Of a DNA stretch of 64,000 nt, positions 11,238-23,800 are shown piece after piece. How positions within the stretch are numbered: position 1 is the stretch's first letter; each line of letters begins with the position of its first letter. Under the pieces are notes generated by a model. That model made no database searches, was not told the origin of the DNA, and saw only the letters and a program-made list of their open reading frames with translations. This stretch comes from Lucinisca nassula. Taxonomy: Eukaryota; Mollusca; Bivalvia; Lucinida; Lucinidae. The translations under genes and the position numbers were made by a program. Location: the NCBI GenBank assembly GCA_963580285.1, contig OY757017.1:14272538-14336537 (forward strand), given 5' to 3'.

Positions 11238-12235
11238 TACCCGCTTTTTCGAAGAAAAATCGGATATATTGTTTTCGTACCAGAGTTGAGTGAGCGTCAG
11301 TCTGTCTATCTGTCCGTCTGTCCATCACATTTCTTGTTAATGGATCTGCTCTGCAATCACTGAAGTTACAGTTTTAAAACTTTGCATGTCGATAGTACAC
11401 GGTATGTAGATGGCAGTGGGCTACATTTTTATAACCTTGACCCCAACATGGCCCCAAGGTCAAAGGCCAAAAAGTCTGATTTTGCCATATCTCCTAAACT
11501 ATTCGAGTTACACTTCTGAAACTTTGCTTATTGGATGGCCCTTGGAATATAGAATAATTTGGGCTACTTTTGGGATGACCTTGACCTCAACATGACCCCA
11601 AGGTCAAGGTAAAAAAGTATGATTTTGCCATATCTTCTAAACTATTGGAGATACTCTTCTGCAACTTTGTTTATTGTATGGCCCTTGGATTAAAGAAAAA
11701 ATTGGGCTACTTTTGGGGTGACCTTGACCTCAACATGACCCCAAGGTCAAAGGTCAAAAAGCATTATTTTGCCATACAGTGTATCTTCTAAACTATTGGA
11801 GCTACACTCCTGAAACTTTGTTTATTGGATGGCCCTTAGAATATAGAATAAATTGGGCTACTTTTGGTGTGATCTTGACCTCAACCTGACCCCAAGGTCA
11901 AAGGTAAAAAAGTATGACTTTGCCATATCTGCTAAACAATTGGAGTTACACTTCTGAAACTTTGGTTATTGGATGGCCGTTGGAATAAAGAAAAAATTGG
12001 AATACTTTTGTTGGACCTTAACATGACCCCAAGATCAAAGGTAAAAAAATAAGACTGCCATATCTTCTAAACTATAGGAGTTACACTTCTGAAACTTTGC
12101 TTATCAGCTAGAATGTTCTTTGCAACTTTTTTTTTTAACTTGTATGTAGTTTTGGCTAGCTAATAGATATTCATTAGTGTTATTCATAGAAAAAGCGGGT
12201 ATTTGCGATGGTTTACCATTGACTGCGCAATCTAG
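11238..12235 (+). mobile_element. Non-autonomous Helitron with tandem core
   Basis: The 3' end has the Helitron signature: hairpin ATGGT-tt-ACCAT at 12208-12219, a 12-nt spacer, then CTAG followed by T. The 5' end ACCCGCTTTTTCG is inversely related to AAAAAGCGGGT near the 3' end. The interior is five to six units of about 120 bp containing TTGACCTCAACATGACCCCAA and a TTTGCCATATCTTCTAAAC block. No Rep or helicase coding is visible. The 5' base pair is TA rather than the usual TC. Confidence 0.7.
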
Positions 12236-12560
12236 TTTTCTTTATTTTTGCATTTTAGCATACTTGAACAACACCTTAATCCATACAAATGGTTGTGTCA
12301 CGTCTAGAAAATCATTTGAAAATATTATCTTATCCTATCCATAATTTATCATTAAAAGAGGGATTTACATGTATAAGGGTTTGAATTTTTCTTCTTAAAA
12401 ATGTTTGCTCAAAAATGTAGGTTGTGTGTATGTATTAGAATCTTTTCAATGAGACAGATGCTTCTAACAAGCATGCACCCACATTCCATGTTTGCGACAT
12501 TTTAAAAGGAAGATATAAAGAATTATGACCTAACAACAGATAAGCTTGGTATTCATGTAA
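12236..12560. other. No gene seen
   Basis: AT-rich spacer between two Helitron-like elements; nothing recognisable. Confidence 0.5.
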
Positions 12561-14332
12561 TGACGAGGTGAGCTTTTGGGATCACTTTTCATCCGTCGTC
12601 CGTCCGTCTGTAAACAATTTCTTCAAATGACATCTCCTCCTAAACCACTGATCAAATTTTGACCAAACTTCACAGGAATGATCCTTAGGTGGTCCCCTTT
12701 CAATGTTGTTCAAATGGTTCCGGTCCATTGCACAACAAGGTCACGGGCACCAAAAATATGTTTTTTTCCACTGAAAATTTAAAAAATCTTCTCTGAAACC
12801 ACAAGGCCCAGGTCTTTGATATTTGGTATGAAGCTTCGTCTAGTGGACTCCTACCAAGATTGTTCAAATTATAGTGCTGGGGCCAAAAATGCCCCCGCCA
12901 CGGGGCCTTTTGGTTTTACATAGGATTATATAGGGAAGAGCTTTAAAAATCTTCCTCTCTGAAACCACAAGGCCCAGGTCTTTGATATTTGGTATGAAGC
13001 TTCATCTAGTGGACCCCTACCAAGATTGTTCAAATTATAGTGCTGGGGCCAAAAATGCCCCCGCCCCGGGGCCCTTTGGTTTTACATAGACTTACATAGG
13101 GAAAATCTTTAAAAATCTTCTTCTCTGAAACCGCAAGGCCCAGGTCTTTGATATTTGGCATGAAGCTTCATCTTGTGGACCTCTACCAAGATTGTTCAGA
13201 TTATAGCCCTGGGGCCAAAAATGCCCCCACTCCGGGGCCCTTTGTTTTTTCATAGACTTATATAGTGAAAATCTTTAAAAATCTTCTTCTCTGAAACCAC
13301 AAGGCCTAGGTCTTTGATATTTGGTATGAAGCTTCATCTAGTGGACCTCTACCAAGATTGTTCAAATTATAGCCCTGAGACCAAAAATGCCCCCGCTCCA
13401 GGGCCCTTGGTTTTACATCAGGTCTGAGAGTTTAGCTATTTTTAAAGACTGTCCATAAAAATAAAGACAGTCTTTAAATTTATGGACTCACGTGTCTGTA
13501 GAGAGCAATGCAAATCATAAGAATTTTTGAAAAATTTGAAAATCGCAGTACATGTGTTACGCAGCCTCCTTTATTACATGATAATCTGAGTATACCAGAA
13601 AACTGAGTATGATATGTTGTCTTGTTGCTTAATAATCCAAGAACTTAAATAATTGATTCTGTGTAGTTTGGGTTTTCTCCCTTACCCTATAAACAATGGA
13701 ACATTTCACCTGATCCGTGGCACACTTGCATGAAGGGAGAAAACCTAAACAAGAATTTTATGGACAGTCTTTAGAAATAGCTAATTTCTCAGACCTGTAT
13801 ATACATGTGCATGTAGGCTTATATATGGAAAATCTTTAAAAATCATCTTCTGTGAAACCACAAGGCCTAGGTCTTTGATATTTGGTGTGATGCTTCATCT
13901 AGTGGACCTCTAAAAAGATTATTCAAATTATAGTGCTGGGGCCAAAAATGCCCCCGCCCCGGGGCCCTTTGGCTTTACATAGACTTATTTGGTGTGAAGC
14001 TTCATCTAGTGGACCTCTATCAGATTGTTTAAATTATAGCCCTGGGGCCCAAAATGCCCCCACCTCGGGGCCATTTATCTTTAAAAAAATCTTCTCCGAA
14101 ACCGCAAGGCCCAGGTCTTTGATATTTGGTGTGTAGCTTCATCTAGTGGACCTTTGCCAAGATTGTTCAAATTGTATCCTTTGTTGATATTTGGTATGAA
14201 GCTTCACCTTTTTAGACCTCCCTCAACATTATGCACATTATAGCCCTTGGGCCAAAAATGGCCCTCCCCGGGGCACTTGTTATATATACATGTATCAGGT
14301 GAGCGATCCAGGGCCATCATGGCCCTCTTGTT
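12561..14332 (+). mobile_element. Helentron-like element with tandem arrays
   Basis: Starts GACGAGGTGAGCTTTTGGGATCAC and ends CAGGTGAGCGATCCAGGGCC...GGCCCTCTTGTT; the terminal hairpin AGGGCCatcATGGCCCT abuts CTTG. The interior has six to seven degenerate units of about 150 bp (CCACAAGGCCCAGGTCTTTG, ATATTTGGTATGAAGCTTCA, TAGTGGACC). The same end sequences bound 28910-34125, 29779-31585 and 39203-42108. The nested insertion at 13299 bp-scale spacing is described separately (13420-13796). No coding capacity is seen, so it is non-autonomous. Confidence 0.65.
13420..13796. mobile_element. TIR element nested in the Helentron-like array
   Basis: Inverted ends AGGTCTGAGAGTTTAGCTAT and ATAGCTAATTTCTCAGACCT, followed inside by AAAGACTGTCCATAAA / TTTATGGACAGTCTTT. 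The surrounding tandem unit is interrupted at this point (GGTTTTACATC on the left). About 375 bp, with no transposase. Confidence 0.75.
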
Positions 14333-14339
14333 GTCAATT

Positions 14340-14795
14340 CTCAACAAAAACCTATGTTTTGGGTATTCCGCTTCACTGAGGTGGGTCAAATGAATACCCA
14401 CAACATAGGGTTTATCTGAAGAAATAAAGAAAACTATCCTTCAGTTATCAAAAAATACCAAGCTTTATGAAAATAATGCAAGTTTACAGATATGAAAGGG
14501 GCCATTGCAGTACACGGGTGTGTTATCTTATGGGCCCCGTCAAGCGATTTTGGTACTTAACGCCTATGCGAGCAGCGAAGGTTCAGGCGAGCCTGCGCAT
14601 CCGCGCAGTCTCGCCAGAACCTTCGCTGCTCGCTCTTACAAGCAGTGAATCAAGAGGAACCTTCAGACAGAAAGCCATATACCTGGCCCCTCTGAATGGC
14701 CGGGCATGCGCAGTTATAATTTGTCATGACGGAATGCTCAAAGACACAAATTCGCTTGGCGGGGCTCTTATAAGTTTATCCTGTGTATTATACAG
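14340..14795 (+). promoter_or_regulatory. FANCA: Putative FANCA promoter region
   Basis: The 250 bases before the first recognised FANCA exon are richer in GC and CpG than the flanks. They include a 66-bp palindrome (14568-14633) and GGGCATGCGCAG at 14702-14713, close to the NRF-1 core GCATGCGC. No TATA box or transcription start can be assigned. The open frame at 14467-14832 crosses this region in a different frame from the exon and is not taken as coding. If the exon at 14796 is not the first, this is intron instead. Confidence 0.35.
14568..14633. repeat. 66-bp GC-rich palindrome
   Basis: GCGAGCAGCGAAGGTTC pairs with GAACCTTCGCTGCTCGC, and AGGCGAG/CTGCGC pairs with GCGCAG/CTCGCC around an ATCC loop. 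Only single-base interruptions break the stem. Confidence 0.9.
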
Positions 14796-14891
14796 ATGGA
14801 GCCGCTTTCTGAGAACAGTCGAGAAATTCTGAAAGAAACAGTGTTCCAGTTGATTGCCCACAATCAGCAGTTTGACAAACTGATTAAAGAG
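14796..14891 (+). CDS. FANCA: FANCA exon a (possible first coding exon)
   Basis: Encodes MEPLSENSREILKETV and then FQLIAHNQQFDKLIKE, followed by a GTTTGT donor and ending in phase 0. It parallels the vertebrate N-terminal helix ([22 protein letters not shown]). The ATG at 14796 is the natural start. However, TGTATTATACAG directly before it would also serve as an acceptor, so an upstream exon is possible. Confidence 0.75.
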
Positions 14892-17800
14892 GTTTGTTGT
14901 TATTCATAACTTCACCCCCATCCCTCCTGCACAAAGCCCCTAATTGGCCCCCTCCAATCGGGGCTTGAAGAAATAGATTGGACTGCATGATGCTTCCACG
15001 CAGAGCTGAAACCGGCTTAGGGTTCTAAGCCTTCACAGGCAACGTGGTGTGAGTCAGACTGTCCCTACATATTTACTCGTTTGGTTTCATTGGGCGGCAG
15101 GGATTCAGATGTCATTTTATCTCAATGTCAGGTAAAAGTCACACAAAATTGGAAGCAATGTCTCCAAAATGACCGATACAGTGTTGACGGGGATGTTAAA
15201 CCTCAAATCAAATTAAAAAAAAAAACATTCATAGGGAGGATTAGGAGGGCAGATTGATGAACAGGAGTTTTTCATTTACATGTACATGGAATGGGTTTTG
15301 ATTTTGTTTCAAAATCTGCAAGAATCTCCAGTCTGGCTTTTGCCTTTTGCTTGTTCCATAGTTTGAGTCCTGTTGTAGGGCTTTGTATAAAGTTTGGATT
15401 TCTTACTATTACTTAGTGGATGAGGGGTGTGGGAAGGTGGTGGGGGTGGTGGTTGAGTAGTTAAAATTGACTTGTTCATAAACAGTTTTCATCATTCTTC
15501 CCTTCTTTCAGAATTACATGGATTTCTGTGTGAAATTCATGTTACTCCGTGTATTTCCATATATACGGTGTACTGGCACCTCTGTTTCAATGTTTTCCGC
15601 ATAAAACTTTGAAAAAATAAACAAGAAACCAGTGCCAGTATTAATATGTGGAAATCCATGGATTTACAAGGAAATGCATGGATTTACACAGGGATCCATG
15701 TGTTTACATGGAAATTATTTGCAGTGCTATAGATGAATCTGGAAATCCATGGATTAACCGGCAATGGGTTATTTGAACTTAACTGGTAACCAACTTTATT
15801 CAGGACACCCCAAGACAGACACTGGTACAGGGCTGGACAATTCCACTTGCCATGACAAGTAAAAAAATCTGGAGGATGAGTAAAAATTTTGTCCAGTCAC
15901 TATGAAATTTACTGAAATCTACATGCACTTTGCTATGCTTAAGAGTAAATTATTCATTACAAAAACACACCTATACAAATACATTGTAAACTTTACCGCC
16001 CCCAAAAAACACAAAGATTTCAAGGTGAAAAATTGTGATATTTTTCTTATTCCAGCTCAAAATATAGATTGTGGTCACAATTTTTCATCTTAAAATGTTC
16101 GTTTTTTAGGCGGTAAAGCTTACAATGTATTTGTATTGGCGTGTTTTAGTAATGGTTGTGCCTGTTCTAAGCATACCTGAATATATGAGTCCATTTTTCC
16201 ATCTGATTGTTCCTCCCTCTGTCTGTCTGTTCGTTTGTTGTCTTGTCAACATTTGCAACAACACTAGCGTTCACCCAAATGTTGATGTCTACACAGGCCT
16301 GACATAACCTTCTGCGGAATACTTGTTCTTACTTCTCTTCAGTCGCTCCCGCCAATTGGGGCTTGAATAAATAGATGAGCTGTATGATGCTTCCACGCAG
16401 AGCTGAAACTGACCGCACACAAGTACTGGTAAACTGCTTAGAGGATCTAAGCCTGCCCAGGCAAAGCGGTGCGATTTGGACCGTCCATGCTTTTAAACCC
16501 TATTGACAGGTCTTGAAATGTCATTGCATCTCAATTTTGGGTAAAAGTCCCACAAAATTGGAAGTGACATCTCCAATATGACCTTTATAGTGTTGGCGGG
16601 GATGTTAAACCTCAAATCAAACAAAGCTTACTTCTCTTCAGAAACCCAGGTGGAGTGGCATCGTTGAGGCAACTATAAAAATATCCTCAAGACAGGGCTT
16701 AATTTAGAAATCAGAAAAAATCTCACTTGTAAGTCTTTCTTATCTGAAGCTACATGTTTGAATGTAATAAAATTAATCAATACATCGTCTGCTGAGTGCA
16801 ATTACATTGTAAGTGCAAAATTGCAACTTTTCAGGAGAGACAAAAAACTGTTTTATTAAAGAATTGCATAGAAAACCATACTATAAGCTGGTTTCTTAAC
16901 TTCATGGCGATTTCTTTCATTTGTGTGTGATGTTTATTGTTGAATAAATGGCATTTGAAAAGAAATATTTAGCATTTGAGGGTTGATACACCATTTCTGC
17001 GCTGAGTGTTTTTGGTGCAAAAACAGTGTAAGTGCATTCAGAGCTAAAATAGTGTAAATGTACAAACCTTATTTCTTTGCCTTTTAAATGGTAAAGCAGT
17101 AAATTAAAGGCACCGGGTAGGTAATAGGTCAAATTTTATACATTCTGCATGGCACTTACATGCTTATTCTGAAATATCAAGCAGCAAGATTCAATATTTT
17201 TGAGGTATTAAAAAACTTTGTGCAAAAATGGGGTAAGTGCACTTACACTGTTTTTGCGCCAACTTTTTTTCTAAAAGTCAGAGCAAAAACGGTGTAACTG
17301 ACAAAAAAAATATCCAAAATGCTGAAATAAATCATGATTTAGGCAGAATCCAGCTGTAGTACTTATTTACCAAGTGTGTCAAGTCCTAAGGCAGCCATTT
17401 ATGCAAAAAAAATATTTTGGCCAAAATGTCAGTTACACCGTTATTGCACTCAGCAGAGGACATGTTTTGTTTTGGAGTTAACCATATTTAGGTAATATCT
17501 AGCCGGTCAGTTCCGTTAACCACATTCTTTTACCAGCAACTGACAACTACCCGTCTTGAATCAGCGGAAGGGAAAGATTGATCATAGAAAAGATTTTATG
17601 GTCAGTCTCCACAAAAGAATGTTTTCATCAGACTTAGCTACCATGGCTAAGGCTGACACGATTAATCGTATAATCGATTAATCGATTGATAAACTCCACA
17701 AAAAAGATTATCATTTCTGATTTGCTTTTAATCGATTGCTTGATGGGTACAATTTACTACCCAAAGTTATGCATAAAATAGCTGGATGAGTGGCAAACAG

Positions 17801-20800
17801 TGCAGACCCTGATGAGACGCCGCATTATGCGGCGTCTCATCTGGGTCTACAGTGTTTGCTCAGGCCTGTCTGTTTGAAAATACATATGGTAAAGTGCAAC
17901 ATATGGTAAGAGTCATGCTCAGACAGAAAGCCAGACAGGTAAAATAATGACAAAAACCGTAGCGATTACTGATCGATTATCGATGGTAATAACAGGACTG
18001 ATAATCGATTAGCTTTGCAGCTCCGATTAGCCAGCCCTAACCATGGCCGGCCTAATCAAAACATGTACATGTATTCATGTTTATTTTTCAGATTCCAGAT
18101 AAAAATGAACACATCAGCAATAATTTGAGACCTGTGTCAGGTAAATAGTAGAAATTATCTCAAGTGCTACGAAAAATTCTAGAGCAGACTACAATCAAAT
18201 CTTTTTCTGATTTCCAGAAAAAAATTAGTCTTCATCGTCTGAAATGTCAAACCTCGTTTTCTCTGAAAAATATTTTTCTCTGAAAAATACAGTAGAACTT
18301 CGATGGCTCGAACACCGATGGCTCGTTTACCATGGATGTGTCTAAACCATTCTTGAGCCCCTAGCGAAATCCTCTACATAAGACATAGTGGGGGATAATT
18401 AAGGAGAATTTAGTCTTTTATCCTGCAAATGTATGCTGTGTGTACTCATTAGAATCGCCTCACACAGCATACATTTTCATTAGAGAACACCGAAAGTATA
18501 TCTAAAAGTATCTCGTTATGCCTCCTGACAGTAACCTCAGTGGCTCGAACTACCCCAATCTCGAACAGATTTTCGAGGTCCCAAGGGTGTTCGAGCCATT
18601 GAAGTTCGACTGTATGGAGAAATAACTTTGAAAATGTTTTCTGCTAGTGGTGATTGGCACTGTAAGAAATAGTATATCTTCTACTTTATGGACATGACTA
18701 AGATTTTGTGATTGATCTCCAGTTCATACCAGATACTGATGATCGATTAATGATTGATCACTGAAAGTGCCAGAGATACTCAGACATGTTAAGTTTTGAA
18801 AATAAAAATGCGGGAGACAGCGCATTCGAGATGGATTGGCGACCGCCAAAGGCGCGAAGTCTTAGGGGCAAGCTCCCAGGATAGGCTAGAAAATGGTGCA
18901 TTCTGAGACTTTTTTGAACAATATTTTGTTTATTCTTTACACTCCTGTTCATGGATAATAACTAGTAAATATGTTTTTAAAATCATTTCCTTGGGAAGAT
19001 GTCTTCAAACTAACACCTAGCCAAACTAACACCTAGCCCCCCTCCCCCCCACCCCCACCCCAATCACATCCCCAGATATAATGCTACAGCACAAGAGCAT
19101 ATCTTATCAATTATGCCCAGATAAATAGATACACCCAGGCCTCGTTATAGCACGATTCGTTAAGCACGAATTCGGATGCAGCACGGTTTTGCTTTGGACC
19201 CCAAATTTTCCACAGCCAACATTTATAAATATAATCCAAGGTTTCTATCAAATTCCAAGCACAACAACTTTATTCCCCTCCGACTTTTAAGTGCGGAAAT
19301 ATGGTAGATAATACTGTAGTTGTCATGGTCAATAACGGTACTATTTCAAGTTCATGACATGTCATAACAGCTTGTCCAATTAGCAATTAAAGATACTGAT
19401 AGTTATATAAACTTGACACGCATGATTAACACTAGCTGCAGCCGATATACTCAAAAGATCAAAATTGTCAGATTAGGGAGATAAGAGAATAAAGAATGCA
19501 GATTAGTTTGTAATTTAATGATCCAGCCACAAGACGAGGACCCCTCCATCCAAAACTTCCACACCCACTCAACAAGCAAGTTCAAGGTGAACATCAAAGA
19601 TCTCCGCCACCAAAATCGCCACGAACTCCACCGTCCACAAACAGCCGCTACCGTTTTTCTACACGCGATCGGTAAATGACGTCATCCAACCCCGGCAACC
19701 CTAAACGTGTTTAATGTCATTGTTTTATTTTAATGGGGCGTATTTCTTTCGTAAGAAAAAATGTTTGCAGCTGGTAAAAAAATATTTTCTCGATAGCTAA
19801 ACGGTTGTGGATAGAGCTGGATAGAGAACGGCGCCTTGCACAATTTCCGACATATCCCCGGAAGCTCAGTGTCATTCACCAACAACAGCATACAGATGTG
19901 TTTACACACTTTAAAGCGTTCGACTTTTCCCGCCAATCGTCTGCAATTTTGGCGCCAAAACATTACCATGCATGAGACAGTCAAATAGTCTGTTGTTTTT
20001 TATTATTTTTTATGCATACATATACCGTTAGATGTGACGGGCCTCCGTGGCCTAATGGATAAGAGCGCTGGCTCTTAGTCATTAGGTCTCTCACCGCCGT
20101 GGGTTCGAGCCTCGCTCGGGTCACGTGTGAGACGCCAAGTTCAGCAACGGAAGGTCAGGTGGGTTTTCTCCGGGTACTCCGGTTTTCGCTCACCTATGAT
20201 TAACGATCGGCTCGATATGAGTGAAATAATCTTGAAAGGGCCGTAAAACCCAAACCAAAAAAAAAATACCGTTAGATGTACCTAAAAGTCGTAGGAGCGA
20301 TTACATCATTTTCACACTGATTGTGGATTAAATTTTATGATTGAAGGATAAATGCAAATTAGAGACATAACTTAATCTTATTTTCACACCTTGTCACGCG
20401 GAAGATTGTAGGCTTATCGAGAGCACCGAGGCTTGTGTTTACAGTGTAATAGTAGAATAGACTGATCCGTGACAAATACGGTTTACGTTTTAATCGCGAT
20501 TCGGTTAACTAACATGGTCTGTTGGTTGAAGGAAATTAACCAGTATGATGTACTTCCATTTTTGCAAACACTTCTGGAAACGACTGTTTACATTTGTCAA
20601 TGCCCATCTGCAGGTTTGGAACCGTGTTTTAATCCCCAGTATTACCGGACAGTGTATTAATTATTATCTGTTTGACTCACAGATAAACTCCGAATTTTCC
20701 GCCGGATTTCACACACGAAAATACAAGCGCAGCTTTTCAAAAATTTGCCCCAAAACGGTATTTTCATTTTTCCGGGAGTTTTATCTTGAATTTCGTGAGG

Positions 20801-23800
20801 CGTGAGAAAAGCCATTTTTTCGGGAGTCTCCCGCGATTTGCGGGAGACTTAACATGTCTGGATACTTATTGTGCTGTTCTTAATTATCCCACAAACACTT
20901 TATAAGTTACAACAATGTTGTTGGGGTCTAAATCAGATGTTTGTTAATCAGTCGTGTTAGGCCATATGTTTGTTAATCAGTCGTGTTAGGCCAAACAAAA
21001 TTGTATAGTCCACGGTATTCAGAAAAATGACCATATATGTTTACACATGTAGAATGTATATTTCTTGCATGCTTTTCAATGAAATAGAGATTTCTCAGTG
21101 AAATTGAAATCAATATCCTCACTGAAAACAGTGAAGCTACGATTTTTGGATTTCACTGTTTGTGAGATAGATGTATCATTGAAAAATAACATTAATCCTT
21201 TGTTTATTCAATGTCAGTTGGCTTTACCTGAAATAATGTGTACCAGAAATTATGTTACAAACATTAACACGTCATTAAGATATTGATGACATCACTTTTT
21301 GCATGGATGTTACGTAATTAGCAGCTGCAATCTTAATTTGAATGCAAATTACAAGTGAACCATTTGATAAACTAACATTCCAAGCTATTTATCAGGTGCA
21401 GACTTTTAGTTTACTCCCAATATTATAATCTGTAAAACTGCTGAACACCTCTAAATCAACGCAAAATCACAATGGAAAATGCTTGTTCTCTGTGGTGACG
21501 GCAGACACTTTGAAATTGTATTAAAATTACAGTTTAAAGCATGAAACAAGTAGAAAATGTGTTTGTTTGTTCTTTTCTGTGTAAGATCAATATTTATTTC
21601 ACTCATGAACTCCACTTGTGAAAATACATCTTTTGGTGTTCATTTGGTGAAATACAAATTGAAATAAAAATTGAAAATACAGCCTTTGGTGTTCATTTGG
21701 TGAAATAAAAATTGATCTTATACTGAAAAAATAATCAAATATCCTCTGTAAAGTCTGTATATTTTTTATATCAGTCTTGCCGGTGTTGCACATTTCAGTA
21801 CTGGTCATGAACAGACTCAATAAAACCGAGTCTGCTTTTTTCGTTTAATTGGTGTATTCTTTGCTTCCAAAGGATCTAACTATTCAGAACTTATTCAAAC
21901 TGTGTCATACCCAAAGTTGTATCGTAATAAATATTCAATATCGGATATACTAGAAAAGAAGTTGGCATGACTGTTTAGAAGAATGGTCATAAATGCTGCC
22001 TAGCATACGATTCACATGTGCTGTCAAGTCTTATTTTATCTAATAGAAAAATCAAGAAGAAAATACTTTGAAAATGCTACCAGCTAGTCTTGGTATGAGC
22101 TTGTTTAAGAAATAGATCAGCTCTAGCTGTGATTTGTTGTGTAATAAATCACAGTTTGGAGGTCAGTTGTAAAGTAGACAAATCACGAGCGCGTAGCGCG
22201 CGTGATTTGTCTACTTACAACTGACCGACAAACTGTGATTTATTACCCAACAAATCACTGGCTAGAGCTGATCTATTTCGATTCTAACAGGCTGAAAATT
22301 GGCAATAATGTTGTTGTTTCCTTCAAAATCTCACAACTTTTCGCCATTGTTAGAAGAAATCCCGCTAAAATTGTCGACTGGAACACATGCATTTATATCC
22401 CTTTCTAACGTTTTCGATGCGAGAAAATGACGTTACACCGTCTAACGTCAAGGAAATCGACTAGTGACGTAATAAATTAGGAGTTTTTAATGACGTCACC
22501 TATCACGCTCTTCTGAGCTGTGATTTTTTGCATAATAATTCACAGTTTCTTTCCATTGCCTATATAGGCGCGCTGTGTTAGAATTTACGATAAGATACCC
22601 TTGTGCTAAAATAATGTTTATTATACCTCCAGAAATAGCATTTTCTATATGGAAATTTCTGATAAATTTCCTTTTCTGCTCCAAAGATGGATTGTGAGTG
22701 CTTGTTAGAACCGCCTCATTAATGAGGTGGAAGTACTCACAAATTATGTTTTTGAGCAAAATTAAGAAAAATTATGTATACCCCTGTATGTAAACCCCAG
22801 TTTTCTCTATATAAAGTAAGGTTTTGAGTGGTCTTCATTAAATATCTCCAGAAATAGCATTTTCCATGTGGCAATTTCTAATAATGTTCCTGTTTCTGCT
22901 CCAAACATAGATTGTGAGTGCTTGTTAGAACCGCCTCATTGGTTCTAACAAGTACTCACAAACTAAAAACTATGTTTCTGAGCAAAAATGTATAACCCTG
23001 TATGTCAACCCCAGGTTTCTCTATATCAAGTAAGGTTTAGAGGGGTCTTCATTACTTGGACTTGTTAACATGATGAATGGTTGAATGCCTGAAATACACA
23101 AGTTTCCACCATCTTGTTCTCCTGGAAATCCAAAATATTTAATCATTCTCAACTTTTATACTTAAAAGAAATCGATGCACCATCAGGGGAGGCAACTGTA
23201 TAAAAAGAAGTTTTTTTTGTTTGATTTAAGGGTTACCCTCGCCATCAACACTATTTAGGTTATTTTGGAGAGGTTACTTCCACTTCCAATTTTGCGGGAC
23301 TTTTACCCCACGAGTTGAAATGACATCTCGAGTCCTGCCACCCAGTGAAGCCAATAGCTTTAACCCTTGTCCTGCTAATCCCGGATATGCCTCATCTTTG
23401 AAACAATGTAGATCCAGATCAGATGGCTTCTGACGAAGCCATCTGATCAGGATCTACATTGTTTGCCATTCAGATTGTGAATTTGTTGCAATAATTTGCA
23501 TCAAGTGATCTGATTGGTTGATAATCGGTAGTGGGTGTGGCATATTTGAATATTCAGCAGGACAAGGGTTAAACTTCTGGCCAGTCTGACTTGCACCGAT
23601 TTGCCTTTTCTTAGTAATCTAAGTGGTTTACCAGGACATAATATATTCATGTGTGGGTGGTTTCAGCTCTACGTGGGGGCACCATGTAGCCTAATCTATA
23701 TCTCCAAACCCTGATGGGTGGTGGCCAAAAAGTAGTTTTGTCCTCTCTTTTCAATAGGAGCTGATTCTTAAAAAGTAATTCTGTTTTTGACCCATTTTGT

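Noticed and set aside
14467..14832. 121-codon ORF before FANCA
   Set aside because: It crosses a palindrome and overlaps exon a in another frame; no domain is seen.
20040..20122. Functional tRNA gene
   Set aside because: The tRNA-like region is the head of a SINE with target-site duplications and an A tail.
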